Below are positions 28,380 through 36,798 of a stretch of 64,000 nt of DNA, one piece after another. The notes below the pieces were generated by a model that ran no database searches, was not told the DNA's origin, and was given only the letters and a program-made list of their open reading frames with translations. The translations under genes were made by a program, and so were the position numbers. Each line of letters starts with the position of its first letter. The stretch's first letter is position 1. The stretch comes from Pseudomonadota bacterium (lineage in GTDB: Bacteria; Pseudomonadota; Gammaproteobacteria; Xanthomonadales; Rhodanobacteraceae): positions 124,001 to 188,000 of the forward strand of contig JAEWGO010000002.1 of the NCBI GenBank assembly GCA_023388255.1. The letters run 5' to 3'.

Positions 28380-28850
28380 ATGCGAACCCTTCCCAGCCTT
28401 GTCCTGATCTTTTTCACGGCCGCTTCCGGCATCGCCAGCGCCCAGACACAGTCCCCCACGCTCGAAGAGCGCATGTCCCAAGCGGAATTCCGTGCTGCCG
28501 GGCTCGACAAGCTGTCGCCCGAGGAATTGCAGCGGCTGAATGGCTGGCTGGAAGCGCATGGCGGCACCACGCGCCAGGTTGTCACCGCTTCCGGCGCAGC
28601 GGTGTTCTATCCGGACAGCTCTGCACGCGACGTGGTCGAAAGCCGCATTACCGGCAAGTTCAACGGCTGGCGCGGAAAGACCGTGTTCACGCTGGACAAT
28701 GGTCAGCAATGGCGCCAGACGGAATCGAGTCGATTCGACGCCGGCGAGTTCACCAATCCAGGCGTGAAGGTCAAACCGATGATGCTCGGCAGCTGGCTGA
28801 TGGTCGTCGAAGGCTGCGGCTGCAGCGTGCGCGTCGAACGGATCAAGTGA
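28380..28850 (+). CDS. Small exported protein of unknown function
   Basis: 156 residues. It starts at ATG 28380 with MRTLPSLVLIFFTAASGIAS, a signal peptide cleaved probably after ASA. A helical stretch follows (LEERMSQAEFRAAGLDKLSP, then EELQRLNGWLEAH), then a small beta domain (SRITGKFNGWRGKTVFTLDN and GQQWRQTES) ending GCGCSVRVERIK. The WRGKTVFTLDNGQQWRQ pattern is shared by small periplasmic proteins in xanthomonads as I recall them, but I know of no function. An inverted repeat begins at the stop codon. Confidence 0.78.
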   Translation: MRTLPSLVLIFFTAASGIASAQTQSPTLEERMSQAEFRAAGLDKLSPEELQRLNGWLEAHGGTTRQVVTASGAAVFYPDSSARDVVESRITGKFNGWRGKTVFTLDNGQQWRQTESSRFDAGEFTNPGVKVKPMMLGSWLMVVEGCGCSVRVERIK

Positions 28851-28905
28851 CGGCAGGATGCCGTCATCCCGTGCAGGAGTACGCTGACGCGGGATCCGGT
28901 TCTTC
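28849..28905. repeat. Hairpin at gene end plus GTCATCCC/GCGGGATCC dispersed-repeat-like element
   Basis: A 7-bp stem with a 3-base loop (28849-28865) begins on the stop codon. It is followed by GTCATCCCGTGCAGGAGTAC and a GCGGGATCCGG arm, resembling the widespread proteobacterial repeat with GTCATTCC...GGATCC arms, also seen at 56728-56812. It may work as a weak terminator. Confidence 0.45.
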
Positions 28906-28910
28906 CCGCC

Positions 28911-31900
28911 CTATCGGCCCCTCAGCAGCTCCACCAGCTTCGCCAGCCTCTTCGGTGAAACCGACTCCGCAGTGCGCAGCTCTTGCGCAAACGTCGACAC
29001 GCGCAGCTCCTCGACCAACCAGCGCAGTTCCGTCAGCTCCGCATCCTCGCCGCCGCGTTCCGCGCGCAGCTTGAGGTAGTCGCGCCAGTAGCCCTGCAGC
29101 GCGAGCATGCGCGCCTGGTCCTTCGCCGGATCCTGGCGCAGGCGCTCGGCACGCAGACGCATCGCTTTCAGATAACGCGGGAATTGCGCCAGCCGCATTG
29201 ACGGCACTTCGCGCAGGAAGCCAGGGAACAACAGCTCGTCCAGCTGCTCGCGCAGATCGTCGTAGTTCGCCTTGGCGAAACCCATCAATGGCGGCTGCAG
29301 CAGCGGTCGCAATTCGGCATAGGCCGCGATGATCGTCTCGGCGAGTTTCAGATGCTCGATGGACGCCGGAAACAGCTCGCGCGCGATCGCCTCCTTCGCG
29401 TGCTCGAAATCACCGCGCCGGCGGATGTCCAGATCGTGCGCGGCAAGGCGTTCGCGCAACGCCGCTTCGACCAGATCGGCGCGCAGCGATTCGGCTCCGC
29501 CGAACAGCGCTTTTCCTTCGCGATCGTCCTTGACCGCGGATGCCAGCATGCGCACGTCGATCGTGGACGCCTTGAACGACAGCGAATTGCTCAGCGGCAA
29601 CTGTCGTCGCGCCTGCTTGATCTTGTCCGCCAACGCGCGGCGCAGCAGGCGCTCGACGCCGCGGCGGTGTTCGGTCAGTGCCTCGTCATGTCGCTCGAAC
29701 ACGCGCAGCGCGACACTTTCGCCGAGATCAACCAGCGCCGGGAACGCGGTCAGGCCGCCGCTCGACACGATGCTGTCGGGAATGTCGTTGAAGTCGAACC
29801 CATCCACTTCCTCGCGCGTGAGCTCGACATCGGCGCGGCGCGAGAACGCGACACGCGCGGCGCCAGTCCATTGCGCCTGGATCGCAGCAAGATCGCGGCT
29901 TTCGACCAGTGTCGCGCCTCGTTCGTCATTGATGCGGAAATTCATCGAAAGGTGCGCCGGCAGCTCGATGCCGGCGAAATCGCCCGCGCCTACAACGACG
30001 CCCGTCACACGCTGCAGGTAGCGTGCAAGCGCGGTGAACAGCGGCTCGTCGCGCGGCGCCTCGGCCTCGACGAACGCGCGCGCGAAATCCGGCGCCGGCA
30101 CGAAATTGCGGCGCAGCGCTTTCGGCAGACCGCGGATCGCCTCGGCAATCTTTTCCTGCAGCAGACCGGGCACCAGCCACTCGCAACGCGCGGCCGGAAT
30201 CGCGTTGACCAGCGCGAGCGGCACCTGCATCGTGACGCCATCGGCCGCGTCGCCCGGCACGAACCGGTATGACAGCCGCAGCTCATGGCCGGCGATCTCC
30301 AGCTGTGCCGGAAACTCGCGCGCGCCGACACCGGCCGATTCGCCGAGCACGTCGGCCAGCGACCAGTGCAGCGCAGCCTGCTCGTTCGGCGCGGCCTTGC
30401 GGTACCACGCGTCGAGCGCAGCGGCGGTATGGATGTCGGGCGGCAGCTTGCCGGCGAAGAACGCTGCGAGTTCGTCGTCGGAGCGCACCAGCCCGCTGCG
30501 CCGCCGCTTCGATTCGATCTCGCGCGCCTCGGCGAGCACGCGCGCGTTCGCGCGCAGGAAGTCAGCACGTGCATCGATCTCGATGCGCACGAGCGCCTCG
30601 CTCACGAAGATCGTGTGTGCGAGCTGCGGGTCCTGCGCGCCGAACTGGACCGCGCGCTTTTCGACCAGTGCCAGGCCGAACAACGTGACCTGCTCGAACG
30701 CGACCACCGCGCCGCGCTTGCGCGACCAATGCGCGTCGCGCCAGCTCTTGCGCACCAGATGCGCTGCCTGCTGCTCGATCCATGTCGGTTCGACGCGCGC
30801 GCACAGCATCGCGTACACCTTCTGCAAATCGAGGATCTGCCCGGCCAACAACCACTGCGGCGGCGCCTTTGCGACCGACGAACCAGGGAACACCGCGAAC
30901 TTGCGCTCGCGCGTGCCCTGGTACTGGCCGCGCTCATCCTTGCGCCCAACCTGCGTCGGCCAGCCGGACAGCAGGCAGCGATGGATCGATTCGTAGGACT
31001 GCGCGCTCAAGCCATCTCCCGCCTCGGCTGCGGGCGCCGGATTCGCAGGCTGGCGCTGAGGGCCACCGTTCCGCTCTGCCTTCACGACAGTGGAGACGCT
31101 CGCTTGCCGCCCACGTCCTGCTTGCCGCGGGCGCTGCGCGGACGCGGAATCGCTCGCCTTTGCAACGCCCTTGTCCAACGGAAGTGGAGAATTGGCCTGC
31201 AACGTCCATCCAAGCTCATCCGTCACCAGCAACAACTGCCGATGCAGTTCGCGCCACTCGCGCATGCGCAGGAACGACAGGAAATGCGCCTGGCACCAGT
31301 CGCGCAATTTCGATTGCGTGAATTCCTCGTGCGCTGCGCTGTAGGCGGTCCACAGTTTCAACACGCCGATGAAATCGGATTTCGGATCGGCAAACTCCGC
31401 GTGCGCCGCATCGGCCTGCTGGCGCGCATCGGCCGGTCGCTCGCGCGGATCCTGGATGCTGAGAAACGCGGCCAATATCAGCAGCTCGCGCAACGCGCAG
31501 CGCGTGTTCGCCTCGATCAGCATGCGGCCGAGCGCAACGTCGATCGGCAATCTCGCGAGTGTGCGCCCGACGTTGGTCAGGCGTTTCTCGGTATCCACAG
31601 CCCCGAGTTCGGCCAGGCGCCGATAGCCATCCGCGATCGCTCGCTCGGACGGCGCCTCGACGAACGGAAAATCGGCCGGATCGCCAAGCTTCAACGCCAG
31701 CATGCGCAAGATCACGCCGGCCAGGGATGAGCGCAGGATCTCCGGTTCGGTATAGCGCTCGCGCTGCGCGTAGTCGTCCTCGCCATACAGGCGGATGCAC
31801 ACGCCCGGACCGACGCGACCGCAGCGGCCCTTGCGCTGGTCCGCGGCAGCCTGCGAGATCGGTTCGATGTGCAGGCGTTCGAGCTGGTTGCGCGGACTGT

Positions 31901-33050
31901 AACGCTTGACGCGCGCGGTGCCGGAGTCGATCACGTAGCGGATGCGCGGCACCGTGAGCGAGGTTTCGGCGACGTTGGTCGCCAACACGATGCGCCGCTG
32001 CGGACCCGGCTTGAACACGCGATCCTGCTCGGTCGCGGACAGGCGCGCATACAACGCGACGACTTCGGTCTCGCGATACTTGCGCCGCGACAGCGCGAGG
32101 TGTGCGTCGCGGATCTCGCGCTCGCCGGGCAGGAAGATCAATACATCGCCGCGCGGGTCCTCGACGGTGATTTCGTCGGTCGCGGCGACGATCTGTTCGG
32201 CGAGGGAAATGGGGTCGGAGTCGTTTTTTCCTTTGCGCGGATCGGCCGCTCCGCCGTCTTCGGCAGAAAAACAACTCTGACCCCATTTCCGCCAGCGCAC
32301 CTCGACCGGATACGTGCGGCCCTCCACCTCGACCACCGGTGCATCGCCGAAGTGCTGCGCGAAGCGCGAGGTGTCGATCGTCGCCGAGGTCACGATCAAC
32401 TTGAGATCGCGCCGCTTGGCCAGCAGGCGCTTGAGGTAGCCGAGCAGGAAGTCGATGTTGAGGCTGCGCTCGTGCGCCTCGTCGAGGATGATCGTGTCGT
32501 ACGCATTGAGCCACGGATCGGACTGCGTCTCGGCGAGCAGGATGCCGTCGGTCATGAACTTGACCAACGATTCGTCCGAAACCTGATCGGTGAACCGCAC
32601 CTGGAAGCCGACCAGCTTGCCGACCTCGCTGCCGAGTTCGGACGCGACGCGGCGTGCGACGCTGCGCGCGGCGATGCGGCGCGGCTGCGTACAGCCGATC
32701 AGCCCGGCAACGCCGCGGCCGGCGGCGAGGCAGAGTTTCGGCAACTGCGTGGTCTTGCCCGATCCGGTCTCTCCGGCCAACACGACGACCTGGTGCGCGC
32801 GTATCAGCTCGACGATCTCGTCGGCGCGCGCGGCGATCGGCAGCGACTCGTCGACACCGATGACAGGTACGCGCGAGGCGCGCGAGGCGCGTCGCGCAGT
32901 GGACGCGGCGATCGCCGCGCGCAATGCGTCGATGTCGGCGGCTGCCGGCTCGGGCGTCGCCTTGAGCTTGCGCCAACGCACGCCAAGACGATGCGCGTCG
33001 CGCGCCAACACGGTATCGAGCGCAGCGCGCAGGGAAGACAAATCGGACAT
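28911..33050 (-). CDS. hrpA: ATP-dependent RNA helicase HrpA
   Basis: 1379 residues, slightly longer than E. coli HrpA. Helicase motifs: Walker A LAGETGSGKTTQLPK (about 91), DEAH in IILDEAHERSLNIDF, SAT in IVTSATIDTSRFA, and LATNVAETSLTVP and QRKGRCGRVGPG of the second RecA domain, then the winged-helix/ratchet and the long HrpA C-terminal region (NLERLHRE-type OB and DUF3418 parts). Two in-frame insertions explain the extra length: 28 codons from a palindromic element (32206-32289) between the first RecA domain and the next strand, and a Ser/Ala/Arg/Gln-rich segment of about 60 residues (about 31010-31195). HrpA resolves collided ribosomes and processes mRNA. It is divergent from dps with 129 bases between. 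Confidence 0.95.
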   Translation of the reverse strand: MSDLSSLRAALDTVLARDAHRLGVRWRKLKATPEPAAADIDALRAAIAASTARRASRASRVPVIGVDESLPIAARADEIVELIRAHQVVVLAGETGSGKTTQLPKLCLAAGRGVAGLIGCTQPRRIAARSVARRVASELGSEVGKLVGFQVRFTDQVSDESLVKFMTDGILLAETQSDPWLNAYDTIILDEAHERSLNIDFLLGYLKRLLAKRRDLKLIVTSATIDTSRFAQHFGDAPVVEVEGRTYPVEVRWRKWGQSCFSAEDGGAADPRKGKNDSDPISLAEQIVAATDEITVEDPRGDVLIFLPGEREIRDAHLALSRRKYRETEVVALYARLSATEQDRVFKPGPQRRIVLATNVAETSLTVPRIRYVIDSGTARVKRYSPRNQLERLHIEPISQAAADQRKGRCGRVGPGVCIRLYGEDDYAQRERYTEPEILRSSLAGVILRMLALKLGDPADFPFVEAPSERAIADGYRRLAELGAVDTEKRLTNVGRTLARLPIDVALGRMLIEANTRCALRELLILAAFLSIQDPRERPADARQQADAAHAEFADPKSDFIGVLKLWTAYSAAHEEFTQSKLRDWCQAHFLSFLRMREWRELHRQLLLVTDELGWTLQANSPLPLDKGVAKASDSASAQRPRQAGRGRQASVSTVVKAERNGGPQRQPANPAPAAEAGDGLSAQSYESIHRCLLSGWPTQVGRKDERGQYQGTRERKFAVFPGSSVAKAPPQWLLAGQILDLQKVYAMLCARVEPTWIEQQAAHLVRKSWRDAHWSRKRGAVVAFEQVTLFGLALVEKRAVQFGAQDPQLAHTIFVSEALVRIEIDARADFLRANARVLAEAREIESKRRRSGLVRSDDELAAFFAGKLPPDIHTAAALDAWYRKAAPNEQAALHWSLADVLGESAGVGAREFPAQLEIAGHELRLSYRFVPGDAADGVTMQVPLALVNAIPAARCEWLVPGLLQEKIAEAIRGLPKALRRNFVPAPDFARAFVEAEAPRDEPLFTALARYLQRVTGVVVGAGDFAGIELPAHLSMNFRINDERGATLVESRDLAAIQAQWTGAARVAFSRRADVELTREEVDGFDFNDIPDSIVSSGGLTAFPALVDLGESVALRVFERHDEALTEHRRGVERLLRRALADKIKQARRQLPLSNSLSFKASTIDVRMLASAVKDDREGKALFGGAESLRADLVEAALRERLAAHDLDIRRRGDFEHAKEAIARELFPASIEHLKLAETIIAAYAELRPLLQPPLMGFAKANYDDLREQLDELLFPGFLREVPSMRLAQFPRYLKAMRLRAERLRQDPAKDQARMLALQGYWRDYLKLRAERGGEDAELTELRWLVEELRVSTFAQELRTAESVSPKRLAKLVELLRGR
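31010..31195 (-). other. Low-complexity insertion inside hrpA
   Basis: Encodes a segment of about 60 residues (SPLPLDKGVAKASDSASAQR, then basic Gln/Arg/Ala-rich sequence up to AEAGDGLSAQ) placed before ESIHRCLLSGWPTQVG, where HrpA proteins are normally continuous. It keeps the frame. It may be a disordered linker or derive from a dispersed repeat. Confidence 0.55.
32206..32289. repeat. 84-bp palindromic (REP/MITE-like) element inserted in frame in hrpA
   Basis: The ends 32206-32228 and 32267-32289 are inverted repeats of 23 bases with 21 matches (GAAATGGGGTC...GTTTTT arms). The total length is 84 bases, exactly 28 codons, with no stop in the hrpA frame. It encodes GQSCFSAEDGGAADPRKGKN followed by DSDP, which has no counterpart in HrpA families that I know. 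The GGGGTCAGAGT-type arm resembles REP sequences associated with Y1 (TnpA-REP) transposases in gammaproteobacteria. Confidence 0.8.
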
Positions 33051-33179
33051 GCGACGGAGAAAAGCGGGAAAGACGGTGATGATAGCTGCGGTCGATCGCC
33101 GCGATGTGCAAGATCGATTTCACGAACGCATGCCGGCCCGTTAGCCTTGTGGCTCTTCATCCGGTCATGGAGCATCGAC

Positions 33180-33647
33180 ATGAACATCGACATCGGCATC
33201 ACGCAGAGGGATCGCGAAGTCATCGCGGTGAATCTCTCGAAGCTGCTGGCGGACACCTACTCGCTCTATCTGAAGACGCATGGGTTCCACTGGAACATCA
33301 CCGGACCGATGTTCAACACGCTGCACCTGATGTTCGAGACGCAGTACAACGAACTGTGGACCGCGGCCGACCTGATCGCCGAACGCATGCGTGCGCTCGA
33401 CGTCTATGCGCCGGGCTCGTATACGCAGTTCGCCAAGCTGACCTCGATCCCCGAGGAAACCGGCGTGCCGGACTGGAAGGCGATGGTCCAGCAGCTCGTC
33501 GACGGCCATGAAACCGCCACGCGCACGGCACGTGAAGTGTTCAAGGCGGCCGACCGCGCCGACGATCAGCCGACCGCTGACCTCGCGACGCAGCGCATGC
33601 AGGAGCACGAGAAGACCGCGTGGATGCTGCGCTCGCTGCTGAAATAG
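33180..33647 (+). CDS. dps: Dps ferritin-like DNA-protection protein
   Basis: 155 residues. The Dps ferroxidase residues are all present with canonical spacing: His37 (GFHWNITGP), His49 (TLHLMF), Asp64 and Glu68 (AADLIAERM). The protein should form a dodecamer that oxidises ferrous iron with peroxide, stores it and shields DNA in stationary phase or oxidative stress. The start ATG at 33180 is preceded by GGAG. It is divergent from hrpA, and its gene ends in a hairpin shared with the convergent DUF1275 gene. Confidence 0.96.
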   Translation: MNIDIGITQRDREVIAVNLSKLLADTYSLYLKTHGFHWNITGPMFNTLHLMFETQYNELWTAADLIAERMRALDVYAPGSYTQFAKLTSIPEETGVPDWKAMVQQLVDGHETATRTAREVFKAADRADDQPTADLATQRMQEHEKTAWMLRSLLK

Positions 33648-33679
33648 GCGCGCCGCGCCGGATCTTCATCGCGGCGCGC
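33648..33679. terminator. Bidirectional hairpin between dps and the DUF1275 gene
   Basis: A 9-bp GC-only stem (arms 33648-33656 and 33671-33679) with a 14-base loop starts right after the dps stop codon and overlaps the last codons and stop of the convergent DUF1275 gene. GTTT follows on the plus strand. Confidence 0.6.
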
Positions 33680-34337
33680 GCGTTTGCCATTGCCGATAGG
33701 CGCCATAGCCGATGCCGACCGCGCCAGTGATTGCGGCCGGCACGTACAAGGCTCCGTAGGCGAACGCATGGAACAGCCATGTGCCCGCGACAGCCCCGAC
33801 GAGAAACGCCACGACCATCGACAGCAGCAGGCGCATGCGGCGCCCGTCGACTGGCAGGCCGCGCAGCCAATGGCCGACGAAGATGCCGAGGTCGGTCAAC
33901 GTGCCGGAGAAATGCGTCGTGCGCAGCACCGCGCCGCTGTAGGTGCTGACCATCGCGTTCTGCAGGCCGCAGGCCGCCGAAGCGAAGTAGTCGCCGAGCG
34001 GGTTGCCGCCATCGAGCAGCGGCACAGAGACGATCAGCAGGGCTGCCTCGAGCGTCAGCACCACGCCGTAGCGGCGCCCGAGCTTCAGCGTGGAATCCTG
34101 GATGATCACGCCGCTGGCAACGCAGCCAGCCAGGAACGCGCCGATCATCTCCGCGAAATGCAGCATGCGCGTGCCGTTGCCTTCACCGAGCGCGATGCCG
34201 AGCAGGGTGGTCGTGCCGGTCAGGTGCGTGATGCCTTGGTGCTGCACGCCGAGAAAGCCGGTTGCATTGATGATGCCGGCGATGAACGCGAGCAGCGCGC
34301 CGCCGGCCAACACCCATTTCGGCAATTGCCTGAACAC
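33666..34337 (-). CDS. DUF1275 (YoaK-type) membrane protein
   Basis: 223 residues with about six hydrophobic helices and the DUF1275 signature: GIINATGFLGVQHQGITHLT near the N-terminus (xGFL...THxTG) and ACGLQNAMVSTYSGAVLRTT, then HFSGTLTDLG in the middle. Members are inner-membrane proteins of unknown transport function. The start is GTG at 34337, one base after the stop of the upstream ThrE-like gene, so the two are almost certainly translated from one mRNA. Confidence 0.9.
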   Translation of the reverse strand: MFRQLPKWVLAGGALLAFIAGIINATGFLGVQHQGITHLTGTTTLLGIALGEGNGTRMLHFAEMIGAFLAGCVASGVIIQDSTLKLGRRYGVVLTLEAALLIVSVPLLDGGNPLGDYFASAACGLQNAMVSTYSGAVLRTTHFSGTLTDLGIFVGHWLRGLPVDGRRMRLLLSMVVAFLVGAVAGTWLFHAFAYGALYVPAAITGAVGIGYGAYRQWQTRAPR

Positions 34338-34338
34338 G

Positions 34339-35601
34339 TCAGAGCTTGCGTCGCGGAGGCACCAGCAGGTCGCCGAACAGCAGGCCGGCGACGATCGCGA
34401 CCAGCAAGGTGACCAAGGTGATTGCGGTGTCGATGCCCAGCATCACATCGCGCTCGAACACGAAACTCAAGGTGCGGAAGCCGACGCTGCCTGGCACCAG
34501 CAGGATGATGCCGGGCTCGCGCACCAGCGCGCCGGGGCGCTGCATCACGCGCGCGAACACGTTGCTGGCCGCGCCGATCGCGAGGCCGCCGACGAATACG
34601 CCGAACGCCGACGACACATAGATGCCGCCCACCTGCGCGCAGACGTAGCCAAGTGCGACCGCGCCGACGACGACCGGGACATAACGCCGCGGACTGCCGA
34701 ACAGCACGGCGAACGCGCAGCCGCCTGCGACGACCGCGATCCAGTTGGTCCAGTGCGGCACGCCGACCTCGGGCACGCCGCTCGGCACCCAGCCGAACAG
34801 TCCGCACAACTGCGCCGCGACGATGGTGCCGAACGCGAGTTTCAGCAGCGTCGCCAGCGCCCCCATCATGCGCGCGGTACCGGAAATCAGGTGCTGGCTC
34901 GACAGCTCGCGCACCGCGGTGGTCAAGGTCATGCCCGGCATCAGCACGATCAGGCTGGCAATCACCACGGAACGCACCGCCAGCGGCGTCACGTACACCG
35001 CCAGTGCGGTCGCGATCAGCGTGGCGAGCAACGCCGACAACGCTTCCGCGGCCGCTGCGAGATTGGGTCGCGCGGCCGCGGCGAGATAGATGAAACCGAT
35101 CATCAGGCCGATCACGCCGGCCACGGCGACGCCGTACCACCCGGTGTGCAGCAGCATCGCGATGCTCGCGGCGGAAACGCCGTAGCTGGTCACCAGCGAG
35201 ACGTTTTCCGCGCGCGAGCGCCGCGTCTGGCCGAATTCGCGCAGGCGCTGGCGCCCGGCTGCAAGATCGAGGCGGCCATCGATGACCAGATCGCCGATCT
35301 CGTCGATCTGGCACAGGCGCTTGAGGTTGACCTCGCCTGGCGGCACGCGCACGACCTGGGTGATTTCGGCGAGTCCGTCCTCGCGCGCCGGGTCGGAGAA
35401 CGACATGACGATCGAGGTCGGCGTGGAAAGCACGTTGCAGGCGAGGCCAAGCCGCGCGCTGACGAGGTTGACCACATCTTCCAGACGAGGCGCCGCGGTG
35501 CCGTATTCGTGCAGGCGCCGCGCCAACTCGACCACGAAGCCGATGCGCGCCTGCAATGCGAGTTCACCGCCGTGGCGGTTCTTGAGTTCTTCCATGCCCA
35601 T
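34339..35601 (-). CDS. Threonine/serine exporter family (ThrE-like) protein
   Basis: 420 residues. The N-terminal cytosolic half (about 1-130; LARRLHEYGTAAPRLEDVVN, then TPTSIVMSF) and the following ten or so membrane helices match the two-part ThrE family (PF06738 plus PF12821). Recognisable stretches are SYGVSAASIAMLLHTGWYG, LMPGMTLTTAVRELSSQHL, ISGTARMMGAL and LVPGSVGFRTL. Corynebacterium ThrE exports threonine and serine. The ATG at 35601 is chosen as the family's usual start (MGMEELKNRH); the frame is open further upstream, but that part runs into the divergent mlaE gene. It is followed by the DUF1275 gene after one base. Confidence 0.93.
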   Translation of the reverse strand: MGMEELKNRHGGELALQARIGFVVELARRLHEYGTAAPRLEDVVNLVSARLGLACNVLSTPTSIVMSFSDPAREDGLAEITQVVRVPPGEVNLKRLCQIDEIGDLVIDGRLDLAAGRQRLREFGQTRRSRAENVSLVTSYGVSAASIAMLLHTGWYGVAVAGVIGLMIGFIYLAAAARPNLAAAAEALSALLATLIATALAVYVTPLAVRSVVIASLIVLMPGMTLTTAVRELSSQHLISGTARMMGALATLLKLAFGTIVAAQLCGLFGWVPSGVPEVGVPHWTNWIAVVAGGCAFAVLFGSPRRYVPVVVGAVALGYVCAQVGGIYVSSAFGVFVGGLAIGAASNVFARVMQRPGALVREPGIILLVPGSVGFRTLSFVFERDVMLGIDTAITLVTLLVAIVAGLLFGDLLVPPRRKL

Positions 35602-35688
35602 CGCGCAATGATGCCGTGCTTTGATGGCCGAATGTGAACGACGCGCGACGACGTTCCGCATTGCACGATGGCCTGCTAGCCTTGCTGG

Positions 35689-36798
35689 ATGACAGCCACC
35701 GGCACAGCGACGATCCAGCGCGACGCGAACGGCGAATTCGTCGCCGCCTCCGGTGACTGGACGCTCGCCAATGCACCCGCTCTCGCCGCGCTCGTCGCCG
35801 ATCTTCGCCAGCGGCTGCCGCAGGGGGCGCGCATCGACGCCCACGGCCTCGGCCGTATCGACACGGCCGGCGCCGACCTGCTGCTCGGACTTGCCGCCGC
35901 CGCGCGTATTGACGGCCTCGACACGAACCGGCGCGCGTTGTTCGACGCGGTCGCGAAGGCGCAAGTGGCGCCACCCGGATCGACGCCGCATGATGGTGGC
36001 GTGATCGCCCTGCTCGCGCGCACGGGCGCCGCGGTCGAACAGATTGGCCGTGATGCGTACCAGCTGCTCGGCTTCATTGGCCTGATCCTCGCCACGCTGG
36101 CACGCTGCGTCGTCGATCCGCGTCGCTGGCGCGTGACTTCGCTCGCGTTCCATCTCGAACAGACCGGTCTCGACGCGGTGCCGATCGTACTGCTGCTGAA
36201 CTTCCTCGTCGGCGCGGTCGTTGCCTTCCTAGGCGCGACCGTGCTGAAGGATTTCGGCGCCAGCATCTTCACGGTCGAACTGATCGGCTATTCGTTCCTG
36301 CGCGAGTTCGGCGTGCTGCTGACCGCGATCCTGATCGCCGGACGTTCCGGCAGCGCGTTCACCGCGCAGATCGGCTCGATGAAGTCGCGCGAGGAAGTCG
36401 ATGCGATCCGCACCCTCGGCCTCGATCCGGTCGAGGTGCTGGTGCTGCCGCGCCTGCTGGCGCTGCTGATCGCGATGCCGATGCTGACCTTCCTCGCAAT
36501 GCTCGCCGGCATCATCGGCGGCGCGGTCGTCTGCGCGACCACGCTCGACATCTCCTCGACGATGTTCGTGACTCGCTTCCATGATCTCGCCGCAACCAGG
36601 CACTTCTGGGTCGGCATGAGCAAGGCGCCGATCTTCGCGTTCCTGATCGCGGCGATCGGCTGCCTCGAAGGCTTCAAGGTGTCCGGCAGCGCCGAGTCGG
36701 TCGGTGAACACACCACCTCGAGCGTGGTGCAGGCGATCTTCGTCGCGATCCTGGTCGATGCGCTGGCGGCGATCTTCTACATGGAGATCAGCGTATGA
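35689..36798 (+). CDS. mlaE: MlaE-type ABC permease with N-terminal STAS-like domain
   Basis: 369 residues. Residues 1-105 look like a STAS/MlaB-type domain (ASGDWTLANAPALAALVADL, GLGRIDTAGADLLLGL). The rest is the MlaE permease with its membrane helices and the family motif region FLREFGVLLTAILIAGRSGS and GSMKSREEVDAIRTLGLDPV. It would move phospholipids across the inner membrane together with MlaF. In E. coli the STAS protein MlaB is a separate subunit; here it is fused. It is the first gene of a four-gene operon and overlaps mlaF by 4 bases (ATGA). It is divergent from the ThrE-like gene. Confidence 0.94.
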   Translation: MTATGTATIQRDANGEFVAASGDWTLANAPALAALVADLRQRLPQGARIDAHGLGRIDTAGADLLLGLAAAARIDGLDTNRRALFDAVAKAQVAPPGSTPHDGGVIALLARTGAAVEQIGRDAYQLLGFIGLILATLARCVVDPRRWRVTSLAFHLEQTGLDAVPIVLLLNFLVGAVVAFLGATVLKDFGASIFTVELIGYSFLREFGVLLTAILIAGRSGSAFTAQIGSMKSREEVDAIRTLGLDPVEVLVLPRLLALLIAMPMLTFLAMLAGIIGGAVVCATTLDISSTMFVTRFHDLAATRHFWVGMSKAPIFAFLIAAIGCLEGFKVSGSAESVGEHTTSSVVQAIFVAILVDALAAIFYMEISV

